Origin: Actinomycetota bacterium
Lineage (GTDB): Bacteria > Actinomycetota > Acidimicrobiia > Acidimicrobiales > Iamiaceae
Length of the DNA stretch: 64,000 nt
Reading direction: 5' to 3'
NCBI GenBank assembly: GCA_019639075.1
Contig: JAHBSO010000001.1
Location: forward strand, 124,001-188,000
Below are positions 58,157 to 64,000 of the stretch, piece after piece (within the stretch, counting starts at the first letter, position 1; every line of letters starts with the position of its first letter). The notes under the pieces are model-generated. The model was not told the DNA's origin and did no database searches. It saw nothing but the letters and a program-made list of their open reading frames with translations. A program made the translations under genes and the position numbers.

Positions 58157-58843
58157 GTGGTCGTCGCCGACCCCGCGAGCGAGCTCCTCGACCTGGTTCG
58201 TTCGCTCGGTGATCCGGCGCCCGCGGAGGCGCCGCCGGCGGCCCGCGCCCGGGCCGAGATGGTCCGTCGCCGCTTCGGTCTGGCGCTGCCGCCACCGTTC
58301 GCCGGCCCGCCGGGGCCCGGCGAGCCGATCCGTCGCGCCACGGCGTTCGACGGCGCGGCGATCGCCTCGGTGAAGTGGCGCTGCTTCGGCACCGACTACC
58401 GGGGCGTGTTCCCCGACGCGTTCATCGACGACCGCGACGTCGTGCCGCCGGCCTCGTACTGGACCGGCCGGGCCATGGTGCCGCCGAGCCGGCGGCACGG
58501 CCTGTTCGTGTGGGGGCGGCCGGGCACGGTGCACGGCTACCTCGACTGCGGGCCGACCGACCCGTCGGATCGGGCCGAGCGTCCGGAGGTCGGCGAGGTG
58601 TTCGAGCTGTACGTCGATCCGGTCAGCCAGGGTCGCGGCGGTGGTCGGGCGCTCCTCGCGGCGGGTGAGGCGTTCCTGACCGAGGCCGGGTTCGTCGAGG
58701 CCGAGCTGTCGGTGGTCGACGCGAACCACACCGGGCAGGCCTTCTACCGCGCGGCCGGTTGGACCGACACCGGCCGCGTCGTCGCCGTCGACCTCGGGGT
58801 GGTCGCCTTCGGCGAGCGACGCTTCGCTCGCTCTCTGCGGTGA
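58157..58843 (+). CDS. GNAT-family N-acetyltransferase
   Basis: A 228-residue protein. The first 60 residues are helical and Pro-rich; the GNAT core follows: PIRRATAFDGAAIASVKWRCFG, GEVFELYVDPVSQGRGGGRALLAAGEAFLTEAG (acetyl-CoA loop Q-x-R-G-x-G) and VVDANHTGQAFYRAAGWTDTGR. Substrate unknown. GTG 58157 is three bases after the rsmI stop, so it is part of the DUF192-rsmI operon. Confidence 0.88.
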   Translation: MVVADPASELLDLVRSLGDPAPAEAPPAARARAEMVRRRFGLALPPPFAGPPGPGEPIRRATAFDGAAIASVKWRCFGTDYRGVFPDAFIDDRDVVPPASYWTGRAMVPPSRRHGLFVWGRPGTVHGYLDCGPTDPSDRAERPEVGEVFELYVDPVSQGRGGGRALLAAGEAFLTEAGFVEAELSVVDANHTGQAFYRAAGWTDTGRVVAVDLGVVAFGERRFARSLR

Positions 58844-59262
58844 AATGACCACCGACTCACATGTTGTTCCATGTGGTTCGGAGCCTCGACAGCTTCTCCT
58901 GTCCAGAGACCGATGGTATCTGTCTTTTCAGCGTCCGTCGGTATCCGAATAAACCCTCGAAATCTGGGCCTTTTGCCTCATGACCTGCCACAGGTCACAT
59001 GCTCAACTGTCGTCATCGACCGAGGCACACCAACTCGGGAGTGACCGCATCGAAAGGTGTGGGGGGAGGAAGTCCGGCCGGCGTTTCGGGGGGAGCGTTG
59101 ATCGGAATGGCAATCGGGGGTGTCGGCTCAGCCGGCACCTCCGATGCCGCTTTTGCGCCCGGAACGCGCCGGTCGATCCGGCCCCCGGACGGGTCCGGCC
59201 GAGTTCGGGCCGCGCCGGGGCATGGCACTAGCGTTGCGCCGACCTGTCCGAAGGAGCCCCGA
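58844..59262. other. 419-base, partly AT-rich intergenic region
   Basis: From 58846 to about 59020 the DNA is much less GC-rich than the surroundings. It contains three spaced inverted repeats: CACATG-N6-CATGTG (58858-58875), GACAG-N6-CTGTC (58888-58903) and TGACCTG-cca-CAGGTCA (58981-58997). Beyond it, to 59262, is GC-rich with short G-runs. A frame from ATG 58999 runs in phase into the next gene, but its Gly-rich sequence has no support. I see no RNA gene I can name; regulatory DNA or an unknown RNA is possible. Confidence 0.5.
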
Positions 59263-59676
59263 GTGTCCGCAGTCCCCAGTCGTCGATCCCGCCGAGCGCT
59301 GTACGCCGGCGTGGCCGTCGCGCTCACCCTGGTCCTCTCCTCGTGCACCCACCAGCGCGATCCCACGGGCTACAGCGACTCCGTGCGGGAGAACTTCGTC
59401 GAGGGCTGCACCGCTCCCGACGGCGTCGCCGCCGACGGGCTCCCCGAGGACACCTGCGGGTGCATCTACGACTACTTCGACGAGAACGTCCCGTGGTCGG
59501 AGTTCTCCTCGTCGAACAGCGATCGGCGCACCGTGTCGGACCCGGCCGTGCTCGAGGGCGGGTCGTGGGCCAAGGCCTACGAGGCGTGCGGCGTCTCGGT
59601 CGGCGGCGGTCTTCCGACCGAGGAGAGCGTGACCACCACCTCCGGCGACGCAACCACCACGACCACCGCCGGCTGA
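59263..59676 (+). CDS. Small lipoprotein of unknown function
   Basis: A 137-residue protein. A basic start (SRRSRRALY) and hydrophobic stretch end in a good lipobox (LVLSSC), then a domain with four cysteines: SVRENFVEGCTAPDGV, LPEDTCGCIYDYFDENVPWSEF and KAYEACGVSVG, which may pair. The last 20 residues are Thr-rich. Similar EGC...CxC...C patterns occur in actinobacterial lipoproteins without known role. GAAGGAG lies seven bases before GTG 59263, which settles the start although the frame is open upstream. Convergent with the FrhB-like gene. Confidence 0.78.
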   Translation: MSAVPSRRSRRALYAGVAVALTLVLSSCTHQRDPTGYSDSVRENFVEGCTAPDGVAADGLPEDTCGCIYDYFDENVPWSEFSSSNSDRRTVSDPAVLEGGSWAKAYEACGVSVGGGLPTEESVTTTSGDATTTTTAG

Positions 59677-59684
59677 GCCTCTGC

Positions 59685-60917
59685 TCAGTCCGCCTTCGGC
59701 GCCGCCTCGGCGGCGGGTGCCGCCTTCTTCTTCTTGGGCGGGGGCGGCGGCATCCGCTTCGGGAAGGCGATCGCCTCCTCGGGCCACCGGTTGCGGCTGA
59801 CCCGCGACAACCGGTCCATCAGCGCCACCGCGGCCGGGTCCTCCTCGGCCGGCTTCACCAGCACGCGGCCCTGGCCGATCATGCGCTCCATGACGGCCTG
59901 ACCCAGCGGGGTGCGCACCACCGTGAGGGTCCAGTCGTTGAACTTGCCGATGCCACCGGTCGAGATGTCGGCGTGCTCGGCCGCGAAGTCGGGGCAGTGG
60001 TTGCAGCCCTCGCGGGTCCAGGCGTGGCACTCCTTGAGCGGCACCTCGTGGTACTCGCCGTCGTGGGTCCAGATCTGGAAGACGCCCTTGATGTTCGTCT
60101 TCTTGATGGACGTGCGCGCGATGCCGTACTTCGCCTCGAACAGCTCCTCGAAGATGCGGTCGTCGAAGGTCTTCGAGCACAGCAGGCCGATGGTGATCTG
60201 CACCGGCTTGCCGACCTTGCCGATCTTGCGGTGCCACATGACCGGTGCCGCGGAGGTCTGGCAGCCCATGCCGACCAGCGCGAGCTTCTCCAGGCCCTTC
60301 TCCTTCGCGTCGTCGTAGGCGAGCCAGTTGGCCGAGTACGTGTAGCGGCTGCCGGCGGTGTCGAGGATCTCCTGCGGGGTCGACACCGCGATCGGCTTGG
60401 GGCGGAGCGTGGAGCCGTCGCCCTCGAGCCCCGACACGAGCGCTCCGTCGATGTAGCCCTCCTCCATCAGCCACAGCAGGAGCGCCGAGACCAGACCGCC
60501 GTCCTGCCCGCCGTCGTGGACGGTGTCGTCGGCCGCCCGGACGAGGAGCACCTGCTCGCTGATGCCGTGCAGTTCCTCGATCTCGCGGGCCCGGCCGAAG
60601 AGGTGCTCGTCGGCCGCCGGCTCCCAGTCACGAAAGCGCGGGCAGGCCCGGGTGCAGGAGGTGCAGCCCTTCTGCCCGTGGGTGCAGTCCGCCGGCCCCA
60701 GCTCGTCCTCGAGGTGGAAGGGCTTGTAGCCGCCCTCCGCGTGCTCGTAGCCGATCACGTCGTGCGGGCAGGAGATCACGCAGGCCGAGCACCCCGTGCA
60801 GAGGCCCGAGGTGATCACCTCGGTGTACAGCTCGGCCCACTGGTGGGTCCAGCGTCCGGTCTCGCGCCGCAGATCGGGTTCGGGGGCGTCGGTGATGGGT
60901 TCGTCGGTCACCGTCAT
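59685..60917 (-). CDS. F420-hydrogenase/dehydrogenase beta-subunit-like protein
   Basis: A 410-residue flavin/iron-sulfur protein. Two four-cysteine clusters near the N-terminus, CTGCSACVISCP and CTHGQKGCTSCTRACP, are ferredoxin-type. The FrhB N and C domains follow: DDTVHDGGQDGGLVSALLLWLMEEGYIDGAL, SRYTYSANWL, LALVGMGCQTSAAPVMW, GLLCSKTFDD and CNHCPDFAAEHADISTGG. FrhB-type subunits bind FAD and pass electrons between F420 and ferredoxin. A Lys/Pro/Ala-rich tail ends the protein. ATG 60917 follows TACGAT by seven bases; ATG 60926 is possible. Confidence 0.9.
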   Translation of the reverse strand: MTVTDEPITDAPEPDLRRETGRWTHQWAELYTEVITSGLCTGCSACVISCPHDVIGYEHAEGGYKPFHLEDELGPADCTHGQKGCTSCTRACPRFRDWEPAADEHLFGRAREIEELHGISEQVLLVRAADDTVHDGGQDGGLVSALLLWLMEEGYIDGALVSGLEGDGSTLRPKPIAVSTPQEILDTAGSRYTYSANWLAYDDAKEKGLEKLALVGMGCQTSAAPVMWHRKIGKVGKPVQITIGLLCSKTFDDRIFEELFEAKYGIARTSIKKTNIKGVFQIWTHDGEYHEVPLKECHAWTREGCNHCPDFAAEHADISTGGIGKFNDWTLTVVRTPLGQAVMERMIGQGRVLVKPAEEDPAAVALMDRLSRVSRNRWPEEAIAFPKRMPPPPPKKKKAAPAAEAAPKAD

Positions 60918-60924
60918 GGCTCGC

Positions 60925-60930
60925 ATCGTA
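60925..60930 (-). promoter_or_regulatory. -10 box of the FrhB-like gene (leaderless type)
   Basis: TACGAT on the minus strand ends 7 bases before ATG 60917; no ribosome site. Confidence 0.45.
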
Positions 60931-60967
60931 GGCAGAGATCGCGGCCACCCGGGCCGCTTGGCGCGGC

Positions 60968-60985
60968 CTTGACCCCCGGGTCAAG
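60968..60985. promoter_or_regulatory. Perfect 18-bp palindrome in a divergent promoter
   Basis: CTTGACCC-CC-GGGTCAAG, a perfect 8-bp inverted repeat, ends one base before ATG 60986 of the acyl-CoA dehydrogenase gene and 50 bases from the FrhB-like start. A dimeric repressor bound here could control both genes. Confidence 0.6.
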
Positions 60986-60994
60986 ATGGGCGCC

Positions 60995-62239
60995 ATGGAT
61001 CTGAGCTACCCACCCGAGGCCGAGACGTTCCGCACCGAGATCCGGGGCTGGTTGGAGGACAACCTGCCCGAGGGTTGGTTCGACGAGGGCTTCGAGATGA
61101 CCCCCGACGAGAAGAAGGCGTTCAACGAGTCGTGGCCGTCGAAGCTCTACGGCGGTGGCTGGATCTGCGCCTCCTGGCCGAAGGAGTACGGCGGCAAGGG
61201 CCTGTCCACCATGCAGAACGTGGTGCTGGCCGAGGAGTTCGCCCGGGCGAAGGCGCCGATGCGGGCCGACTTCTTCGGCGACACCCTCGTGGGTCCGACG
61301 ATCCTCCAGCACGGCACCGAGGAGCAGAAGAAGTACTTCCTCCCGAAGATCATGCAGGGCGAGATGGCCTGGTGCCAGGGCTTCTCCGAGCCCGACTCCG
61401 GCTCCGACCTCGCCTCGCTCAAGACCTCGGCCGTGCTCGACGGCGAGGAGTGGGTGATCAACGGGCAGAAGGTCTGGACCACCCAGGCCCAGTTCGCCGA
61501 CTACTGCTTCCTCCTGGCCCGCACCGACCCGGACGTCAAGAAGCAGGCCGGCATCTCCTACCTCCTCGTGCCCATGGACCAGGACGGCATCGAGGTGCGC
61601 GGCATCACCCAGCCCGACGGCACCGCCGAGTTCAACGAGGTGTTCTTCACCAACGCCCGCTGCCCGAAGGAGAACGTCGTCGGTGGGGTCAACGGTGGCT
61701 GGACCGTGGCCAACTCGACGCTCAGCCACGAGCGGGGCATGTCGGCCACCACCGGCTACCGGCGATTCGAGCAGGAGTACCAGCTCATGGTCGAGGAGGC
61801 GACGCGCAACGGCCGCATCGACGACCCGATCGTCCGCCAGGGCCTGATGCGCTACTACACGAAGATCCAGATCCTGCGCATCAACGGTCTCCGCAGCCTG
61901 ACCCAGACGCTCAACAAGACGAAGGACATGGGTGTGGTGTCCCTCGGGCTCACCAACAAGATGTTCTGGTCCGAGATGCACCGCGACGCGATGGAGCTCT
62001 GCCTCGACATCTTCGGCGCGTCCGCGATGCTCGTCGACACCGCGCCGCCCAGCGGCAACTGGCCGGCCCAGGCCCGGGCCAAGGGTCGCGACACCTACCA
62101 CCCGAGCCAGATGATGTCGGCGTTCTTCTTCTCCCGGTCCGAGACGATCTGGGGCGGCACCGCCGAGATCCAGCGCAACATCGTCGGCGAGAAGTTCCTC
62201 GGCCTGCCCCGCGAGCCGAAGGCCCCCAACGCCGGCTGA
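60995..62239 (+). CDS. Acyl-CoA dehydrogenase
   Basis: A 414-residue flavoenzyme. MDLSYPPEAETFRTEIRGWLEDNL, EFARAKAPMRADFFGDTLVGPTI, QGFSEPDSGSDLASLKTSA (FAD and substrate loop), GWTVANSTLSHERG and SRSETIWGGTAEIQRNIVGEKFLGLP (C-terminal FAD-binding motif) are intact. It desaturates an acyl-CoA and needs an electron acceptor, normally ETF; the divergent FrhB-like protein is a possible alternative partner. ATG 60986 is an alternative start three codons upstream. Confidence 0.93.
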   Translation: MDLSYPPEAETFRTEIRGWLEDNLPEGWFDEGFEMTPDEKKAFNESWPSKLYGGGWICASWPKEYGGKGLSTMQNVVLAEEFARAKAPMRADFFGDTLVGPTILQHGTEEQKKYFLPKIMQGEMAWCQGFSEPDSGSDLASLKTSAVLDGEEWVINGQKVWTTQAQFADYCFLLARTDPDVKKQAGISYLLVPMDQDGIEVRGITQPDGTAEFNEVFFTNARCPKENVVGGVNGGWTVANSTLSHERGMSATTGYRRFEQEYQLMVEEATRNGRIDDPIVRQGLMRYYTKIQILRINGLRSLTQTLNKTKDMGVVSLGLTNKMFWSEMHRDAMELCLDIFGASAMLVDTAPPSGNWPAQARAKGRDTYHPSQMMSAFFFSRSETIWGGTAEIQRNIVGEKFLGLPREPKAPNAG

Positions 62240-62242
62240 CGT

Positions 62243-62269
62243 CACCGTTGGGGTCGGACCCCAACCGTG
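62243..62269. repeat. REP-like element: single unit
   Basis: CAC-C-GTTGGGGTC-G-GACCCCAAC-C-GTG is a near-perfect 27-base palindrome with the same GTTGGGGTC core as the pairs at 10.4 and 40.8 kb. It starts four bases after the acyl-CoA dehydrogenase stop and could also act as a terminator stem, but no U-tract follows. Confidence 0.75.
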
Positions 62270-62303
62270 CTGCCCATGGTCGTGGCGTCGGCCCCGGCAC
62301 CGA

Positions 62304-62309
62304 TAGCGT
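62304..62309 (+). promoter_or_regulatory. -10 box of the LCP-ligase gene (leaderless type)
   Basis: TAGCGT ends 9 bases before ATG 62319, with no clear Shine-Dalgarno. Confidence 0.4.
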
Positions 62310-62318
62310 CGTTCCGTC

Positions 62319-63746
62319 ATGGCTGACGAGCTGCGGATCGACCTCCCCCGGCACCACCGCACCCGCGGCCAACGGGTGCTGCTGGCGCTCGGTTCGGTCG
62401 CGGTCTTCGCGCTGCTCGCCGGTGCCGGGGCGGTCGCGTGGACGGCCGTCAAGCTCAACGCCATCCACCGCGAGGACGTGCTCCTCGACCGGGCCAACGG
62501 GGCGCCGGCGAACTACCTGATCGTCGGGTCGGACTCCCGGGCCCGCGGCAACCCGAACGACGTCGACGGCGGACCGGTGGAGCAGCGCTCGGCGTTGGCC
62601 GACACGATGATGATCGTCCGCATCGACCCCGACGCGGAGACGGTGCAGCTCCTGTCGTTGCCGCGCGATCTGTGGGTGACGCTGCCGAACGGGCAGGAGG
62701 GCCGGCTCAACGCGGCCTACGCGCACGGCCCCCAGGACCTGATCGACACGATCCGCGACCAGCTCGGCATCCCCATCCACCACTACGTCGAGGTGGACTT
62801 CCGCGGCTTCCAGGACGTCGTCGACGCGATCGGCGGCGTCCCCATGTGGTTCGACACCCCGATGAAGGACTACCAGAGCGGGCTCTCGGTCCCCGAGGCC
62901 GGGTGCATCACCCTCGACGGCGCCCAGGCGCTCGCGTTCGCCCGGGCCCGCCACCTCCGCTACTACGAGGACGGCCGCTACCAGTACGACGGCACCGGCG
63001 ACCTCGGCCGCATCTCCCGCCAGCAGGTGTTCATCGCCCGGGTGCTCGACCGGGCCACCGACCAGGGCTACACGAACCCGCTCACGATGCGGAAGCTCAT
63101 CGAGGCCGGCGTCGAGCACGTCACGCTCGACTCGGGGCTGTCGGTCGGCACGCTCATCGGGGTGGGGGAGCGCTTCGCCGACTTCAGCTCCGACGGGCTC
63201 GAGTCCTTCACGGTGCCGGCATCGCCCCGGGTCACCTCCGGCGGGGCGGCCGTGCTCGAGATCCGGTGGAAGCGGGCGTTGCCGATCCTCGAGCGGTTCG
63301 GCGGCTCGGGCACGCGGTCGAGCACCACGTCCACGTCGGTCGCGACCACCGAGCCCTTCGACGTCACCGTGCTCAACAGCTCGGGCGTGGCCGGCCGGGC
63401 CGAGGAGGTCGCCCACGAGCTGGTGGCCGACGGACTGCGGGTTCCCTACGTCGGCAACGGGTGGGAGCTGGGTCACGAACAGGAGCCGGTCACGGTCGTC
63501 CGCTACGCGGTCGGCTACGAGGACGAGGCCCGCGCCGTCGCCGCGAAGCTGAAGGTCCGCGATGTCGAGGAGGCCGCCGACCTCGGCCTCAGCTCGGTGG
63601 TGGTGTTCCTCGGCGTCGACGATCCGACGGTGACGACGACCACCGCGGCACCGACCACCACGACGCCGGCCACGACCTCGACCACCGCTCCGAAGCCGAT
63701 CGGTGTGCTGCCGGGCGAACCGCCCGCCGGCGAGTCGTGCGGTTGA
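62319..63746 (+). CDS. LytR-CpsA-Psr family cell-wall glycopolymer ligase
   Basis: A 475-residue membrane protein. A short basic cytoplasmic start and one membrane helix (VLLALGSVAVFALLAGAGAVAW) lead to the extracellular LCP catalytic domain (about 65-310): LIVGSDSRARG, DTMMIVRIDPDAETVQLLSLPRDLWV, RLNAAYAHGPQDLIDTI and LDGAQALAFARARHL. A LytR_C domain (DVTVLNSSGVAGRAEEVAHELV) and a Thr/Ala/Pro-rich tail follow. It transfers lipid-linked glycopolymers (for example teichoic acid or arabinogalactan) to peptidoglycan. Confidence 0.94.
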   Translation: MADELRIDLPRHHRTRGQRVLLALGSVAVFALLAGAGAVAWTAVKLNAIHREDVLLDRANGAPANYLIVGSDSRARGNPNDVDGGPVEQRSALADTMMIVRIDPDAETVQLLSLPRDLWVTLPNGQEGRLNAAYAHGPQDLIDTIRDQLGIPIHHYVEVDFRGFQDVVDAIGGVPMWFDTPMKDYQSGLSVPEAGCITLDGAQALAFARARHLRYYEDGRYQYDGTGDLGRISRQQVFIARVLDRATDQGYTNPLTMRKLIEAGVEHVTLDSGLSVGTLIGVGERFADFSSDGLESFTVPASPRVTSGGAAVLEIRWKRALPILERFGGSGTRSSTTSTSVATTEPFDVTVLNSSGVAGRAEEVAHELVADGLRVPYVGNGWELGHEQEPVTVVRYAVGYEDEARAVAAKLKVRDVEEAADLGLSSVVVFLGVDDPTVTTTTAAPTTTTPATTSTTAPKPIGVLPGEPPAGESCG

Positions 63747-63749
63747 CTG

Positions 63750-63824
63750 TGGCGCCCTCGGCAGGATTCGAACCTGCGCACACGCCTCCGGAGGGCGATG
63801 CTCTATCCCCTGAGCTACGAGGGC
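63750..63824 (-). tRNA. tRNA-Arg(CCG)
   Basis: On the minus strand the acceptor GCCCTCG/CGAGGGC, D arm GCTC/GAGC, anticodon CCG in a CTCCGGA loop and T arm GCAGG-TTCGAAT-CCTGC form a cloverleaf with an encoded CCA. The outer pair of the anticodon stem is a T-T mismatch. Confidence 0.95.
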
Positions 63825-63947
63825 GGGGCCGCTCACACTAGAGCGTCGGCGGGGGTCGCCCAACTCCCCGTTTCGGGCTCGGAGCCCGGTGGGTGCCGCC
63901 GGTAGCATCGCCGAACCCTCGCCCCCGATCCGAAGGACCTCCACGCC

Positions 63948-64000
63948 GTGATCCGCGACGACCTCGCCGCCGCCGTCCTCGACGCCCTGCGGGCGCTCGG
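63948..64000 (+). CDS. argS: Arginyl-tRNA synthetase, N-terminus (partial)
   Basis: The window ends 53 bases into an open frame from GTG 63948, reading VIRDDLAAAVLDALRAL. This I-R-D-D/E-L-x3-L-x2-AL start is typical of actinobacterial ArgS, and AAGGAC lies about 10 bases upstream. A TAGCAT box at 63902-63907 could be the promoter. The gene is 123 bases from tRNA-Arg on the opposite strand. Only 17 residues are visible, so the name is tentative. Confidence 0.5.
   Translation, partial: MIRDDLAAAVLDALRAL

Noticed and set aside
59065..59085. GGGGAGGAAGTCCGG resembles the opening of bacterial RNase P RNA (GAGGAAAGTCCGG).
   Set aside because: The rest of the conserved RNase P core is absent, and fewer than 200 bases remain before the next gene's ribosome site.
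58999..59262. Gly-rich in-frame extension (SPAGVSGGALIGMAIGGVGSAG) that looks like a bacteriocin glycine zipper.
   Set aside because: It merely runs in phase into the lipoprotein gene, which has its own strong ribosome site and signal peptide. No leader, immunity or export genes are present.

Overview
The window is very GC-rich (about 70 percent by eye), densely packed bacterial DNA. Genes overlap by ATGA or GTGA and GTG starts are frequent. Actinobacterial markers include a bL37-type mini ribosomal protein, a galU-linked GlpR/SepX-like membrane protein, a Qng1/DUF2419 queuosine-salvage protein, an F420-hydrogenase-beta-like protein and many TAnnnT -10 boxes lying only 6-10 bases before start codons (leaderless-type promoters). 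I infer a high-GC actinobacterium, possibly class Acidimicrobiia; the class assignment is a guess from gene content and style. I see no phage, CRISPR array or intact insertion sequence.

Layout. 0-9 kb: lipoprotein tail, HAD hydrolase and thioesterase divergent from the TldD/TldE protease pair; UppP (cell-wall lipid carrier recycling), a SAF-domain protein, FmdB, GalU, MoaC, the GlpR-like protein and a secreted CAP-domain protein. 9-11 kb: tRNA-Ala(CGC), a CSLREA/anchor-Q surface lipoprotein, a REP-like inverted repeat pair and a frameshifted recombinase-type HTH remnant, perhaps a decayed island. 11-19.5 kb: PAS-GAF-GGDEF protein, [3Fe-4S] ferredoxin with its reductase (apparent CTG start), NUDIX, thioredoxin facing a small Cys-rich protein across two matching palindromes, lysoplasmalogenase, metallophosphoesterase and PepN.

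19.5-35.3 kb is a nucleoside-salvage island. On the plus strand lie adenosine kinase, purine nucleoside phosphorylase (apparent CTG start), a phosphohexomutase-family enzyme (probably phosphopentomutase) and DeoC, with upp convergent. On the minus strand a compact 11-gene operon encodes a BMP-type nucleoside ABC importer, cytidine deaminase, a uridine-phosphorylase-like enzyme, an SRPBCC protein, a phytanoyl-CoA dioxygenase-like protein, adenosine deaminase, a RibD-C reductase and a LOG nucleotide phosphoribohydrolase. Together they should import nucleosides, deaminate and phosphorolyse them, and feed ribose or deoxyribose phosphate to central metabolism. The dioxygenase, SRPBCC and reductase genes are the unexplained additions and the best candidate for an undescribed function.

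35-47 kb: TetR, crotonase, VOC protein, tRNA-Pro(TGG), a fused double methyltransferase, a second REP-like pair, a Tat-exported Lcp-type rubber-oxygenase-like haem protein with a TetR gene and palindrome, SHOCT protein, SDR, DUF983, Qng1 and a zinc-ribbon/kinase/membrane protein. 47.8-51.4 kb: an Opu-type osmolyte ABC system. 51.4-64 kb: bL37 with a PHP protein, Cof-type HAD, MOSC, acetyltransferase, DMT transporter, YchF, DUF192, RsmI, GNAT, a small lipoprotein, an FrhB-like ferredoxin/flavoprotein divergent from an acyl-CoA dehydrogenase over a perfect 18-bp palindrome, a LytR-CpsA-Psr ligase, tRNA-Arg(CCG) and the start of a probable argS.
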